Assembly: GCA_017308595.1 (NCBI GenBank)
Contig: JAFKER010000007.1
Coordinates: 1-64,000 of the forward strand
Origin: Afipia sp.
GTDB taxonomy: Bacteria; Pseudomonadota; Alphaproteobacteria; Rhizobiales; Xanthobacteraceae
Direction of reading: 5' to 3'
DNA: 64,000 nucleotides
Shown: positions 16,768 to 25,300 of the stretch, one piece after another
How the letters are laid out: each line of letters opens with the position of its first letter
Position numbering within the stretch: the stretch's first letter is position 1
Translations under genes and position numbers: made by a program
Notes under the pieces: model-generated
Databases searched by the model: none
The model's input: only the letters and a program-made list of their open reading frames with translations
What the model was told of the DNA's origin: nothing

Positions 16768-17559
16768 TCAGGCTTTGGTCTGCTGAAGCGTGGTCGTCGC
16801 CACACGCGGCGTCCGTGCGGTCTTGCGCATATTCGTCTTCACATAGCGCGTGCTGTAGCCGTTGAAGATATGGCCGAGCAGGCCTCGATCGAGATCGGAA
16901 GTTCCGAACACATAATCCATGACCGGGAAGGTCAGGTTCATGTTGCGCTCCATCATGATCGACTGGTTGTGGTGCGCGGTATGATGCCGGCGGATCGTGT
17001 TCACGAACGGCATGTTCCGTACAAACCAGTTTTCCTCGACGTGACAGCAGAAGTGCATGAACTCATAGATCAGATACATCGAAGTCGTGGTGGTGATCAG
17101 CAGCCAGCCTACGTTCGGAGAGATGATGTACCCGGCCACGATCGCCGCTGGAATCGACATAAAGGTGAATACGACGAGGGCATAAGGCGGGAAGAAAGTG
17201 ACACGCCAGTCATGATGATCGGCGAAACGCATTTCCTCTTCAGTGAAAAACTGATGATGCATTAGGGTGTGCCGGCTGTAGACCGCGCGCAGAACCGGGA
17301 TGTTGGATGGACGATGCATCACGTAGCGGTGTACGGCCCATTCGAAGAAATTGGCGATCAAGAAAACAGCGGGAATTGTCAATAATTCCCACGGGCGCAC
17401 GTCACGCATATTGGCGATGTACACGTAGAGGGCGGTGAAGCCGATTGTGTAGATCAACAGGACGTGGAGCCAGCCATTATACCAGCCAGCTACGCGTTCC
17501 CGGTAGGTTGCCCGGTACTTTCGCTGTCTGTCTGCCATGACGCTTTGTGTGAGTTCCAT
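16768..17559 (-). CDS. Membrane fatty-acid hydroxylase / sterol desaturase superfamily protein
   Basis: 263 residues with several membrane helices and the eight-histidine pattern of di-iron membrane hydroxylases: H77RYVMH82, H97TLMHH102, a later FMHFCCH, and RRHHTAHHNQ. The family uses O2 to hydroxylate or desaturate lipid-like substrates in the membrane. Start MELTQ is supported by AGGAG about eight bases upstream. First gene of the operon that ends with the alcohol dehydrogenase; the candidate operator at 17590 is 31 bases upstream. The substrate cannot be deduced, and electron donors are not encoded here. Confidence 0.83.
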   Translation of the reverse strand: MELTQSVMADRQRKYRATYRERVAGWYNGWLHVLLIYTIGFTALYVYIANMRDVRPWELLTIPAVFLIANFFEWAVHRYVMHRPSNIPVLRAVYSRHTLMHHQFFTEEEMRFADHHDWRVTFFPPYALVVFTFMSIPAAIVAGYIISPNVGWLLITTTTSMYLIYEFMHFCCHVEENWFVRNMPFVNTIRRHHTAHHNQSIMMERNMNLTFPVMDYVFGTSDLDRGLLGHIFNGYSTRYVKTNMRKTARTPRVATTTLQQTKA

Positions 17560-17589
17560 TTTGCCAGCTCCTGCGAATGGTGAACTAAC

Positions 17590-17604
17590 ATATCAGTAAC
17601 ATAT
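17590..17604 (-). promoter_or_regulatory. ATAT-N-TTACT motif upstream of hydroxylase operon
   Basis: The minus strand reads ATATGTTACTGATAT, itself partly symmetric (ATAT ends). It matches the motifs at 7139-7153 and 2563-2577 and lies 31 bases before the hydroxylase start. Confidence 0.42.
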
Positions 17605-17611
17605 TAATACG

Positions 17612-18149
17612 GGGGTTGCAAATACTCCATGAGATCATTGGGGATATCGCAACGGAGCCGCCGCAGAGGCCTTGTCTGTATGTTGATGCTTGCACTTTAG
17701 CCTGCGGGCCCCGGATTTTCTTAAAGCTTTGAGGCTTGAAGAATGAAGGGCTTCTTCCCGGACTGGCTGTTCAGCGGTCCCGCGCCGCCGTGGATGCTGT
17801 GCTTCAGCGCGGCCCTCTCGGCAAGCATTCAACCCCGAGTCGCCGACCCCCGGCACAGCAAACATGGGCGCAAACTACAGTATCTGGATCGGAGTGCTGC
17901 GATGCAGCCTTCTCTATCCCGCATGTCGCAAGCTTCGCGTGGGCTTTGGCATTTCTTGGTTTTGCGGCTTGTTTCGGTCCAGCATTTCTGACTGAGCGCG
18001 AAGCGCCGATAGTTGCCTTGGGTGTTGTGTCGGCAATGAGAGATAACGGGGCGCCTAATACTGACCGCCATGATGCCGATTTGATCAGAATCAAAGACCT
18101 CTGTTCAGCAAAGGATCAATCTTTAGCCTCCTGAAGCGGAGATCGGACA
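17612..18149. other. Intergenic stretch without recognisable genes
   Basis: Over 500 bases between divergent transcription units. Short open frames are present on both strands, but none has a convincing start, family resemblance or consistent composition. It presumably holds the promoter of the downstream small-protein genes. Confidence 0.45.
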
Positions 18150-18293
18150 ATGCCCGTCAATGCGTTCATTCTTTCTGCCGTCGTTCTGTTGCTCCTTGCC
18201 AGCCTCGGGACAGCTCTGTTGTGGGCGAATGTTCAGGCGAAGCCCAGCCGTCTGAAAGCCGGTTATCCAAAGCCGCGCCGCCGCGCTTTCTGA
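18150..18293 (+). CDS. Small single-helix membrane protein (47 residues)
   Basis: An ATG at 18150, with GGAG eleven to fourteen bases upstream, opens a 47-codon frame. It starts MPVNAFILSAVVLLLLASLG, continues to one membrane helix ending near TALLWA, and has a very basic tail ending PKPRRRAF. The helix-plus-basic-tail layout is typical of real small membrane proteins. It lies 66 bases before the DUF6455 gene and may be co-transcribed with it. Function unknown. Confidence 0.5.
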   Translation: MPVNAFILSAVVLLLLASLGTALLWANVQAKPSRLKAGYPKPRRRAF

Positions 18294-18358
18294 GCTTCGG
18301 CATCAGTGCCGTTGATACGTCGAGACAGGTTTCCACCTCCATCATACGAGGTTCTTCG

Positions 18359-18781
18359 ATGTTGCGCCCAACCCAATCTGATACGCGCTTGCCGCTTGTT
18401 AGCGGCTTTTTAGCTTGGACGAGAGGTCTTTCGTCGCGCTTCACCCGAGCACGTGAGCTTCGATCTCTTGACCCGCAGGAACTCGGAGGCATTGCGCGGG
18501 ATCTTGGCATAACGGTGCCGGAGCTTTTCAGGCTGGCATCGCAAGGTGTCAATATCGAGTGGCTTCTGGAGAAACGTCTTGCTGAAATGGGGTTGTCTGA
18601 AAGCCTCATGCGCGCGCGTCATCCCAAGGTTTTGCGCGATCTCGACCGGGTTTGCGGCAACTGCGCCTCGGCCAAACGGTGCGCGAGCGATTTCGCTCAG
18701 AACAAATCAGGCCGCTCGGCATATTGTCCTAATACTCAGACTCTGGAAGCTCTCAAGAAAAGCACCGAACTCGAAACATAG
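18359..18781 (+). CDS. DUF6455 domain protein
   Basis: 140 residues from ATG 18359, which follows an ACGAGG sequence; a longer frame from 18221 would overlap the preceding small gene. The DUF6455-like core reads RELRSLDPQELGGIARDLGI, then a ...RHPKVLRDLDRVCGNCASAK... segment and C-terminal YCPNTQTL. Four cysteines (C-x2-C, C, C) could bind metal; this is inference. Soluble, function unknown. Confidence 0.7.
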   Translation: MLRPTQSDTRLPLVSGFLAWTRGLSSRFTRARELRSLDPQELGGIARDLGITVPELFRLASQGVNIEWLLEKRLAEMGLSESLMRARHPKVLRDLDRVCGNCASAKRCASDFAQNKSGRSAYCPNTQTLEALKKSTELET

Positions 18782-19261
18782 AAAAACGACAAGGTCTTTC
18801 CGATCATGCCGGATCGGTCGTGCCTTGAGCGGGCTTGCGACATCAGCATTGCTGAATCTTCGCAACGATTTCTTCAGCCATATGCTTCCTTCTGGCGATC
18901 GATCCTATGGCTTTCGGAGCGACGAACGTCACAATAATCAGAGTGGCGTTATGCACCAGAGACGGTCGTCACCTTAATTGACAACGTACAAGGGTCATCC
19001 CGCGTTTAGGGCGACGGATGCCCGCGCTCATCGCTCGCCGACCAGCGCCCCGGACATCCACAGCCGAGATACACCGGCTGGATCAGGTGTCTCCGATGCC
19101 GTAATCTCTATTTCGATGGCCTAAAGTATCGATGAGATCATCGGCAATACATTAAGAGGCAAGAAGGTCCCGCGGCTAACTACCAAATAGCCATCTGCAG
19201 GCGGCATCGTTTGTGATCTATGCATTTCTATCGAGAGTTTTTTTGAGGGACCTTTCTACCA
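18782..19261. other. Intergenic stretch, nothing recognised
   Basis: About 480 bases with no convincing coding frame, RNA gene or repeat. The final part presumably carries the promoter for the nuclease-like gene. Confidence 0.45.
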
Positions 19262-19669
19262 ATGATCCGTTTTCATCTCTTGCCGATCGGCGTAATGCTC
19301 GTCGGTGTTCTTCTCTTAGCGTATCCGGCTGTTGCCGCAGATGTTCAGGTGATAGACGGTGGGACGTTCATCCTAAATGGTCGCACGGTTCGCCTTTGGG
19401 GAGTCGAAGCTCCAGCCGCAACACAGACCTGCCAGATGAAGGCCGGACGCTCCTGGCCTTGCGGAAAGCGCGCGCTCGACCAGCTTCGTTCGGTCGTTCG
19501 GGAAGACGAGGTGGTCTGCCAGCCAAAAGCGTCGGGATTAGAATTGTGCCGGGTCTCCGGTCTCGATATCGGCGCGTTACTCGTCAAGGAAGGTCTCGCC
19601 AAGGCAAGAGACGATTACCAAGATCTGGAAGCGCGTGCCCGCTCAGCGCGCATTGGCATGTGGGAATGA
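19262..19669 (+). CDS. Secreted staphylococcal-nuclease-like protein, degenerate active site
   Basis: 135 residues with a signal peptide or anchor (~1-26, ending AVAAD). Then VIDGGTFILNGRTVRLWGVE aligns with the SNase start (VxDGDTxxL...RLxGIDAPE). The metal-binding Asp of GDT is Gly34, the catalytic Glu of APE is Ala52, and the central Arg-containing YGR segment is shortened to ELCRVSG. The Arg of RLWG (Arg44) remains. The fold is probably kept (DIGALLVKEGLAKA ... RSARIGMW) but nuclease activity is doubtful. Four cysteines may form disulfides. Confidence 0.72.
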   Translation: MIRFHLLPIGVMLVGVLLLAYPAVAADVQVIDGGTFILNGRTVRLWGVEAPAATQTCQMKAGRSWPCGKRALDQLRSVVREDEVVCQPKASGLELCRVSGLDIGALLVKEGLAKARDDYQDLEARARSARIGMWE

Positions 19670-19718
19670 TACGATCCTTCGTACACTCCAGTTATCGAGA
19701 AATTGAGGCGCTTGCAGA

Positions 19719-20255
19719 ATGGTGTCAGGAACGATTCGGTATACTGAACAGGATTTTGCGCTGTCTCAGACCGTGATTTCACCGGCGCGGACGATTCCGT
19801 TGTGGCAAGGGACGTGCGCTATCGCCTGTCTTGGTGCGGTAATTGGCTATGGCAGCGTCACGCTGCTGTCCGAGGTGTTAGCGCAGGCTCTTCCCGTATT
19901 GGCGCAATACACGGCATGGGGTGCTGTTTGCGGGGCTATCCTGTTGGTCAGCGTGGGCGCGTGGCGATTGTCCACGAAGTTGTCACCAATGCAGCAGGCT
20001 TCCTTGCAGCTTCAACAAAGCTTCCTTCTTGATGAAAACGGACTGCAGCTTAGCACCGATACGGCTGAGACCCGCATGGACTGGGCGCATTTTCTCGCCG
20101 CTCACATTGATTCCGATTTTATGATCCTGAAGACACGAGACGGAACAGTCGTGCTGCTTCGTCCCGCCTTTGTCGCAGATCATGCGACGTGGAACGAGGC
20201 GAGGAAAATCGTTGGCCGGCGCGTTCCAGTTTCGTCCGGGGCACAGACTTTATAG
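19719..20255 (+). CDS. YcxB-like membrane protein
   Basis: 178 residues. Two membrane helices (~30-52 and 62-80) are followed by a soluble C-terminal domain with LLDENGLQLSTDTAETRMDW, FMILKTRDGTVVLLRPAF and a final WNEARKIVGRR. This matches the YcxB-like C-terminal domain, where W, the D-G-L turn and the final R are conserved. Role unknown. Starts 50 bases after the nuclease-like gene on the same strand. Confidence 0.65.
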   Translation: MVSGTIRYTEQDFALSQTVISPARTIPLWQGTCAIACLGAVIGYGSVTLLSEVLAQALPVLAQYTAWGAVCGAILLVSVGAWRLSTKLSPMQQASLQLQQSFLLDENGLQLSTDTAETRMDWAHFLAAHIDSDFMILKTRDGTVVLLRPAFVADHATWNEARKIVGRRVPVSSGAQTL

Positions 20256-20408
20256 TGACAACTGTTGGAATATCTCTCTTCTCGCGAGATTCAGAGAATA
20301 TAGACCTGCGAATGAAACGGAGTCATTGCTGATGACACATCGACGTGTTGAAACGTCCGATCGCGCAATTGGCTCGATACGCGACTCGATCAAACCAGAG
20401 TTCTTGCC

Positions 20409-20567
20409 ATGATCCGCGTGTTTCTGGCGATCTTGTTGATGGCTTCAGCCAGCGGGTGCACGTCACGGATGATCAATGAACGAGATGATGCCTACTGTCA
20501 GTCCAAGGGGACCAAGCCCGGATCGAAAGCGTATTTCCAGTGCCGTCTGAAAGAGGCGATCAACTAG
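20409..20567 (+). CDS. Small lipoprotein (52 residues)
   Basis: An ATG at 20409 opens MIRVFLAILLMASASGCTSR, a lipoprotein signal whose lipobox is A-S-G-C with Cys17 as the lipidated residue. The mature part (35 residues) has two further cysteines in AYCQSKGTKPGSKAYFQCRL. The regular spacing and composition support a real gene although it is short. Function unknown. Confidence 0.62.
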   Translation: MIRVFLAILLMASASGCTSRMINERDDAYCQSKGTKPGSKAYFQCRLKEAIN

Positions 20568-20613
20568 AGTAGATACGCTATGCCTATCTTTCGTCTTCCG
20601 TTTGGAGACAGGT

Positions 20614-21165
20614 TCATCGCGCTTCAACGGGGAGCAAATCAGCCCAACGAAGTCTCGTCTCAATGACAGGCCACGGTCCAGCAATTCTCTTCACGAATTC
20701 CGACGCGTCTGGACCACCCTTCGGCAGGCTGATCCAAAGCAGGAAATGCCCATTCCCGGTCCACAGGGCAGCTCCATCTTCACCGAATCGCGCCTGGAAG
20801 GATGGAAGCGAATCCCAACGCATCGGTAACAAGGCTTGTTGCTGCAATGGCAATTCCCTGCCGGATCGAAACAACCGCAGATACAAGGGCGGATTATCCT
20901 TCAGCGGCTTGCTGATATGTTTCACTGCGCCAAAGCTGAAGAGGTTCTCAATAACACGCCGCAGTAGATCCTCAGCGGCGTTATCCCAATTCTCGTCATT
21001 GTCCCCAAACAGGGTGAAACCGGCCGCCTCGAAGCAGGCATCATGATTCACTGGCGCAGGCCAGATCGCGAGTAGGCGACAACCGGGGAACGTCAGGCTC
21101 TCCGCATCTTCGGGTGGTACGGATGACCAATGAATCTGGAATGTGGTTTGGGCGGAATCTGTCAC
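20614..21165 (-). CDS. Hypothetical protein (183 residues)
   Basis: No family recognised. No signal peptide or membrane segment. The N-terminal MTDSAQTTFQIHWSSVPPED is followed by a mixed hydrophobic pattern consistent with a globular protein, with many Trp, Phe and Leu (for example HFLLWISLPKGG and FVKRIAGPWPVIETRLRW). The opposite strand has a shorter frame that looks like a shadow. Confidence 0.5.
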   Translation of the reverse strand: MTDSAQTTFQIHWSSVPPEDAESLTFPGCRLLAIWPAPVNHDACFEAAGFTLFGDNDENWDNAAEDLLRRVIENLFSFGAVKHISKPLKDNPPLYLRLFRSGRELPLQQQALLPMRWDSLPSFQARFGEDGAALWTGNGHFLLWISLPKGGPDASEFVKRIAGPWPVIETRLRWADLLPVEAR

Positions 21166-21374
21166 TGGCAGGTAAAAGTTGATCGATGTGCTCCATAAGG
21201 TAGTTCTTTTGTCATCTCCGTCAAATCAATCTCGCCGTCGGTTTTTTGGAGCAAACGATCTAGATCTGGCTTTACGGGCCTAATCCATCTATGCCGTGTC
21301 GGACGGCATACTGGCCGGACGTCATGCGTCAGTTTGCCAGCCAGCACTCCCGTGCTGTATCGGATTGGCTTAGA

Positions 21375-22304
21375 TCAGACGGCAGATTTGCGATTTGCGT
21401 TAGCGACTGCGGCTGCCGCGGTACGGTTCTCAACGCCGAGTTTCGCATAAATCTGTTCAAGATGCTTATCGACCGTGCGCGGGCTCAATCCGAGAATCTG
21501 GGCGATGTCCCGATTTGTCTTTCCCTTGCTGAGCCACGACAGCACTTCTCCTTCTCGCACAGTTAGTCCGAGTTGTTTGCCGAGCTCATCAGGAGAATCG
21601 AGCGCTGCGTCCTTCGCCAGCCTGAGCAGAAACTCATCCGAGTTCAGCCGTCCCATGTAATGAATGCGAAGCTTGTTGTCGCGATTCAGAGATTGACCTG
21701 ACGGCGGCTTTGCTTCGCCAGTCCCTTTAAAAGTCTGGCCAAGCCAGGAGAGCCACGGCGAGGGAAGCTCGATTTTCTTTTCAACGTAATCCAGGGGATC
21801 GGAATGCAGCAATTTTTGAGCCTGAGGGGTCGCCCATATCATCTCGCCAAGATGATTGACCACAAAGAGAAAGCGGCCAGACACGTCGAGAGCTGCGCGG
21901 GCGCTTTGAGTCATGCGAGCATTGGCGGTGTGCACCTTGATCCGCGCCAACATTTCGGCGATCACAATCGGCTTTGTCACGTAGTCGACGCCGCCAGCCC
22001 CAAGTCCGCGCACGATATGTTCTGTTTCGGACAGGCCAGTCATGAAGATAACGGGGACATTGGCAAGCCGAGCCTCGCTTTTGAGGCGGCGACAGGTTTC
22101 GAATCCATCTATGCCCGGCATGACGGCGTCGAGCAAAATCACGTCCGGAGTTATCTGTTCGCTGATGCGCAGGGCCGACGTGCCGTCAAGGGCGACCATG
22201 ACCGTCATGCCGGCTCCATCGAGCGCATCGGTTAGCATGCGCAGGGTTTCTGGCGAGTCATCAACGACGAGCACGGTATCGCGCGGTTTCTGTTCAATTA
22301 TCAA
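21375..22304 (-). CDS. Response regulator, receiver plus LuxR-type HTH
   Basis: 309 residues if started at the TTG at 22304, giving MIIEQKPRDTVLVVDDSPET; longer upstream frames lie inside the kinase gene and are shadows. The receiver (~10-125) has VVDD, phosphorylatable Asp in VILLDAVMPGIDGF and Lys in YVTKPI. A PAS-like linker (FLFVVNHLGEMIWATPQAQK) separates it from the C-terminal LuxR/FixJ-type HTH: LTVREGEVLSWLSKGKTNRD then SPRTVDKHLEQIYAKLGVEN. Its start overlaps the end of the hybrid kinase by 11 bases, so they are coupled and very likely form one signalling pair. Confidence 0.85.
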   Translation of the reverse strand: MIIEQKPRDTVLVVDDSPETLRMLTDALDGAGMTVMVALDGTSALRISEQITPDVILLDAVMPGIDGFETCRRLKSEARLANVPVIFMTGLSETEHIVRGLGAGGVDYVTKPIVIAEMLARIKVHTANARMTQSARAALDVSGRFLFVVNHLGEMIWATPQAQKLLHSDPLDYVEKKIELPSPWLSWLGQTFKGTGEAKPPSGQSLNRDNKLRIHYMGRLNSDEFLLRLAKDAALDSPDELGKQLGLTVREGEVLSWLSKGKTNRDIAQILGLSPRTVDKHLEQIYAKLGVENRTAAAAVANANRKSAV

Positions 22305-25300
22305 GACGCTGGGCTTTCTGAAGGATTGCCATGTATTGACCGAGGTCGAACTGATGAATGAGCGACCGCATCCGGGCGACAAATGCGACATGCTCGGGAT
22401 GATCCTGATCGATCTGGTCGAGCTTGGCGTGAATGGCCGTGACGTAACCAATTTGTCCTAGATTGATGAGCTCGTTGAGATATTCGATCGGCGGGCTTGG
22501 ATCATTCTTGATATTCCATGCCGCTGCTGGTGTGTCGTGAGGCTCGTACAGCCATTCGATCTTCAGCAACTGTCCGACAAGCTCTAATAATCGCGGGACA
22601 TCAAACGGCTTCATCAAGTATCCGTCATGAAATGGCTGGGCGAGCGGGGTGCCATGCGCCTCCAGTGCGCTTGCCGATACCATCAAAATACGGGCTTGGT
22701 GATGCCCTGTCGTTCGCAGGGTTTCCGCAACCGTCCAGCCGTCGATACCGGTCATGGAAATATCGAGGAGAAACAGATCGGGCTGGCAGTGTTGCGCGAG
22801 ATCCAGACACGATTCGCCGTCATTCGCACTGAGGACGATGAATCCCAATGGTGTCAGAATTTCGCGAAGCAGATCGCGTTGTGTCGGATCGTCGTCGGTG
22901 ACAAGAATGGTCCGCCGCGGACCATGGTAACCGTAGATCGGCGCGTTAATAGTCTTGAAGCGTGTCGGATTGGTAACTTCTGACAGCAACATTTTCACGT
23001 AGAAGGTGCTGCCCTTGTCGACAACACTGGTTACGCGGATGTCGCCACCCATCACACCGGCCAGAAGCTTGCTGATTGTGAGCCCGAGTCCTGTTCCGGT
23101 TTGAGGCTGCGAGATGCCGAGTGCGCCGCGCTCGAACGGTGCGAAGATGCGGTCGAGATCATCGGCATGAATGCCGGGGCCGGTGTCGCGCACCTCGAAT
23201 TCGGCGACCGGGCTGCGGTAATGCACGATGAAATGCACGCTGCCGCTCTGGGTGAACTTGATTGCGTTCGACAAGAGGTTGATCAGAATCTGCCGCAACC
23301 GTTTCTCGTCGGCGTATACGACAGGGGGCAGGGTCTCCGGTCGCTGGAATGCGAAATCGATATTCTTTGCTGCCGCCTGCAAGCGGAACATGCCGACAAG
23401 CTGGTCGAGGAAGGCGTGCAGCCGCACCTCGTCGCGTGACAGATGAAGCCGTCCTGCTTCGATCTTTGAGATATCCAGCAGACCGTCGATCAATCCGGAG
23501 AGATGATCGGCGCTGCGGCGAACGACGCGTATCTGATCACGCGGCTTTGGCAAGAGGCTGTCATCCTGCTCCAGCAACTGAGCATAACCGCTAATCGCAT
23601 TCAGGGGAGAGCGTAGCTCGTGGCTGAGTCCGACCACGTAACGGCTTTTGGCGAGATTAGCGGATTCGGCGACTTCCTTGGCGCGTTGAAGCTCCATATC
23701 GGTCTTTTGGTGCGCATCGATTTCCTGCATCAGCAACGTCGTCTGTCGCCTGGTCTCGGCTTCGGCCGCTTGGCGGCTCTGGCGCGCCAGCACGAACAGC
23801 CACGCGACGACACCGATGATGATCGAGAGAGCGAAGAAGACTTTCCAAAGCACATCTGAGAGTTGGACCTGATCGAATCGTATCGCGGTGGAGGTTTGCA
23901 GATAGATCAGACCAAGCGTCAGCCCGACCAGTCCCGCGGACAGGATAAATACGCCGAGATAATGCCCGAGCTGCGAGTTGATCCGCGCGTAGATGAATTG
24001 CGGGAGCATCTTGCCGAGGATTTCCGTGAACTGAGCCTGCACCCGCGCATGCGGTTTGCAGAGATCATGGCAACGGGCATCGAGCGAGCAGCACAGCGAG
24101 CAAATCGGACCGGCATAGGCCGGACAGGAGGCCATGTCCTCCGGTTCGAACGCATGTTCACAGATGCAGCACTTGATCGACTGGAGATTTTGCCAACTCT
24201 TTTTCGGCTTGCGCGCGATGTAGTATTTTCCGCCGGTCGCCCATGCGATCACCGGCGCGGTCAGGAAGGCCACGGTCAGCGCCACGAACGGCGCAAGTGC
24301 TTTTGCCGTGGTTCCGAAGAAGCCGTAGAACGCGCTGATCGAGACGATGGTGGCGATGGTCATCGCACCGACACCGACCGGATTGATGTCATAAAGATGA
24401 GCGCGCTTGAACTCCATGTGGGGTGGACGCAGGCCGAGTGGCTTGTTGACGATAAGGTCCGCCACCAGCGCGCCGACCCATGCGATGGCAACGTTCGAGT
24501 AGAGCGCCAGCGTCTGCTCTAGCGCCTTGTAGACGCCGATTTCCATCAGCAACAAAGCGACCAGCACGTTGAACACCAGCCATACCACGCGGCCCGGATG
24601 GCTATGCGTCAGCCGCGAGAAAAAGTTCGACCATGCGATCGAGCCGGCATAGGCGTTCGTCACGTTGATCTTGAGCTGTGACAGAATGACGAACGTACCG
24701 GTCAGGGCCAGCGCCAGATCAGGCTGTGCAAGTACGTAGCGAAACGCCTCGAGATACATGTGCGCGGGTTCGGCTGCGTATTCGGCTGTCACGCCATGCT
24801 TGATCGCGAAGAAAGCAAGGAAAGATCCGGCGAGCATCTTGATCGCGCCAGGCACGATCCAGCCAGGGCCGGCGCTGACCAAGGCGAACCACCATGCCCG
24901 TTTCGAGGTCCGGCGGTCGCGCGGCAGAAAGCGCAGGAAGTCGACCTGTTCGCCAATCTGCGCGACCAGAGCGAAGACCACGGAGGCCGCGGTTCCGAAC
25001 AGCAGCAGATCGAGATGGCCTGACGGATTGCCATGCTCACCGGGAAATGCCGTCCACTCCGCAAACGAGCCGGGACTTTTGATCGCGATGGCGGCGAAGG
25101 GGAGAATGTGAAGCAGGATCCAGAAAGGTTGGGTCCACAACTGGAAACGGCTGATCAGGGTGATGCCGTGGGTGACCAGCGGGATAATCACCACCGCGCT
25201 GATGAGGTAGCCAATCGGGCGGGGGATACCGAAACACAGTTCCAGCGCCATTGCCAGAATGACTGCTTCGATGGCGAAGAAGATGAAGGTGAAGGACGCG

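Noticed and set aside
17736-18134. 132-residue frame with a hydrophobic stretch in the intergenic region
   Set aside because: No family resemblance; the hydrophobic part (FAWALAFLGFAACFGPAFL) is in an otherwise irregular sequence.
20331-20411. Short frame ending ATGA-coupled to the lipoprotein gene
   Set aside because: Only 26 residues, no family or Shine-Dalgarno support; possibly just leader sequence.
21162-21347. 61-residue minus-strand frame next to the hypothetical gene at 20614
   Set aside because: Composition is irregular, no start signal or family resemblance, and it overlaps the neighbouring gene's start.
22305-22451. Longer N-terminus of the response regulator
   Set aside because: The extra 49 residues lie inside the kinase frame and are not receiver-like; the TTG at 22304 fits the domain start.
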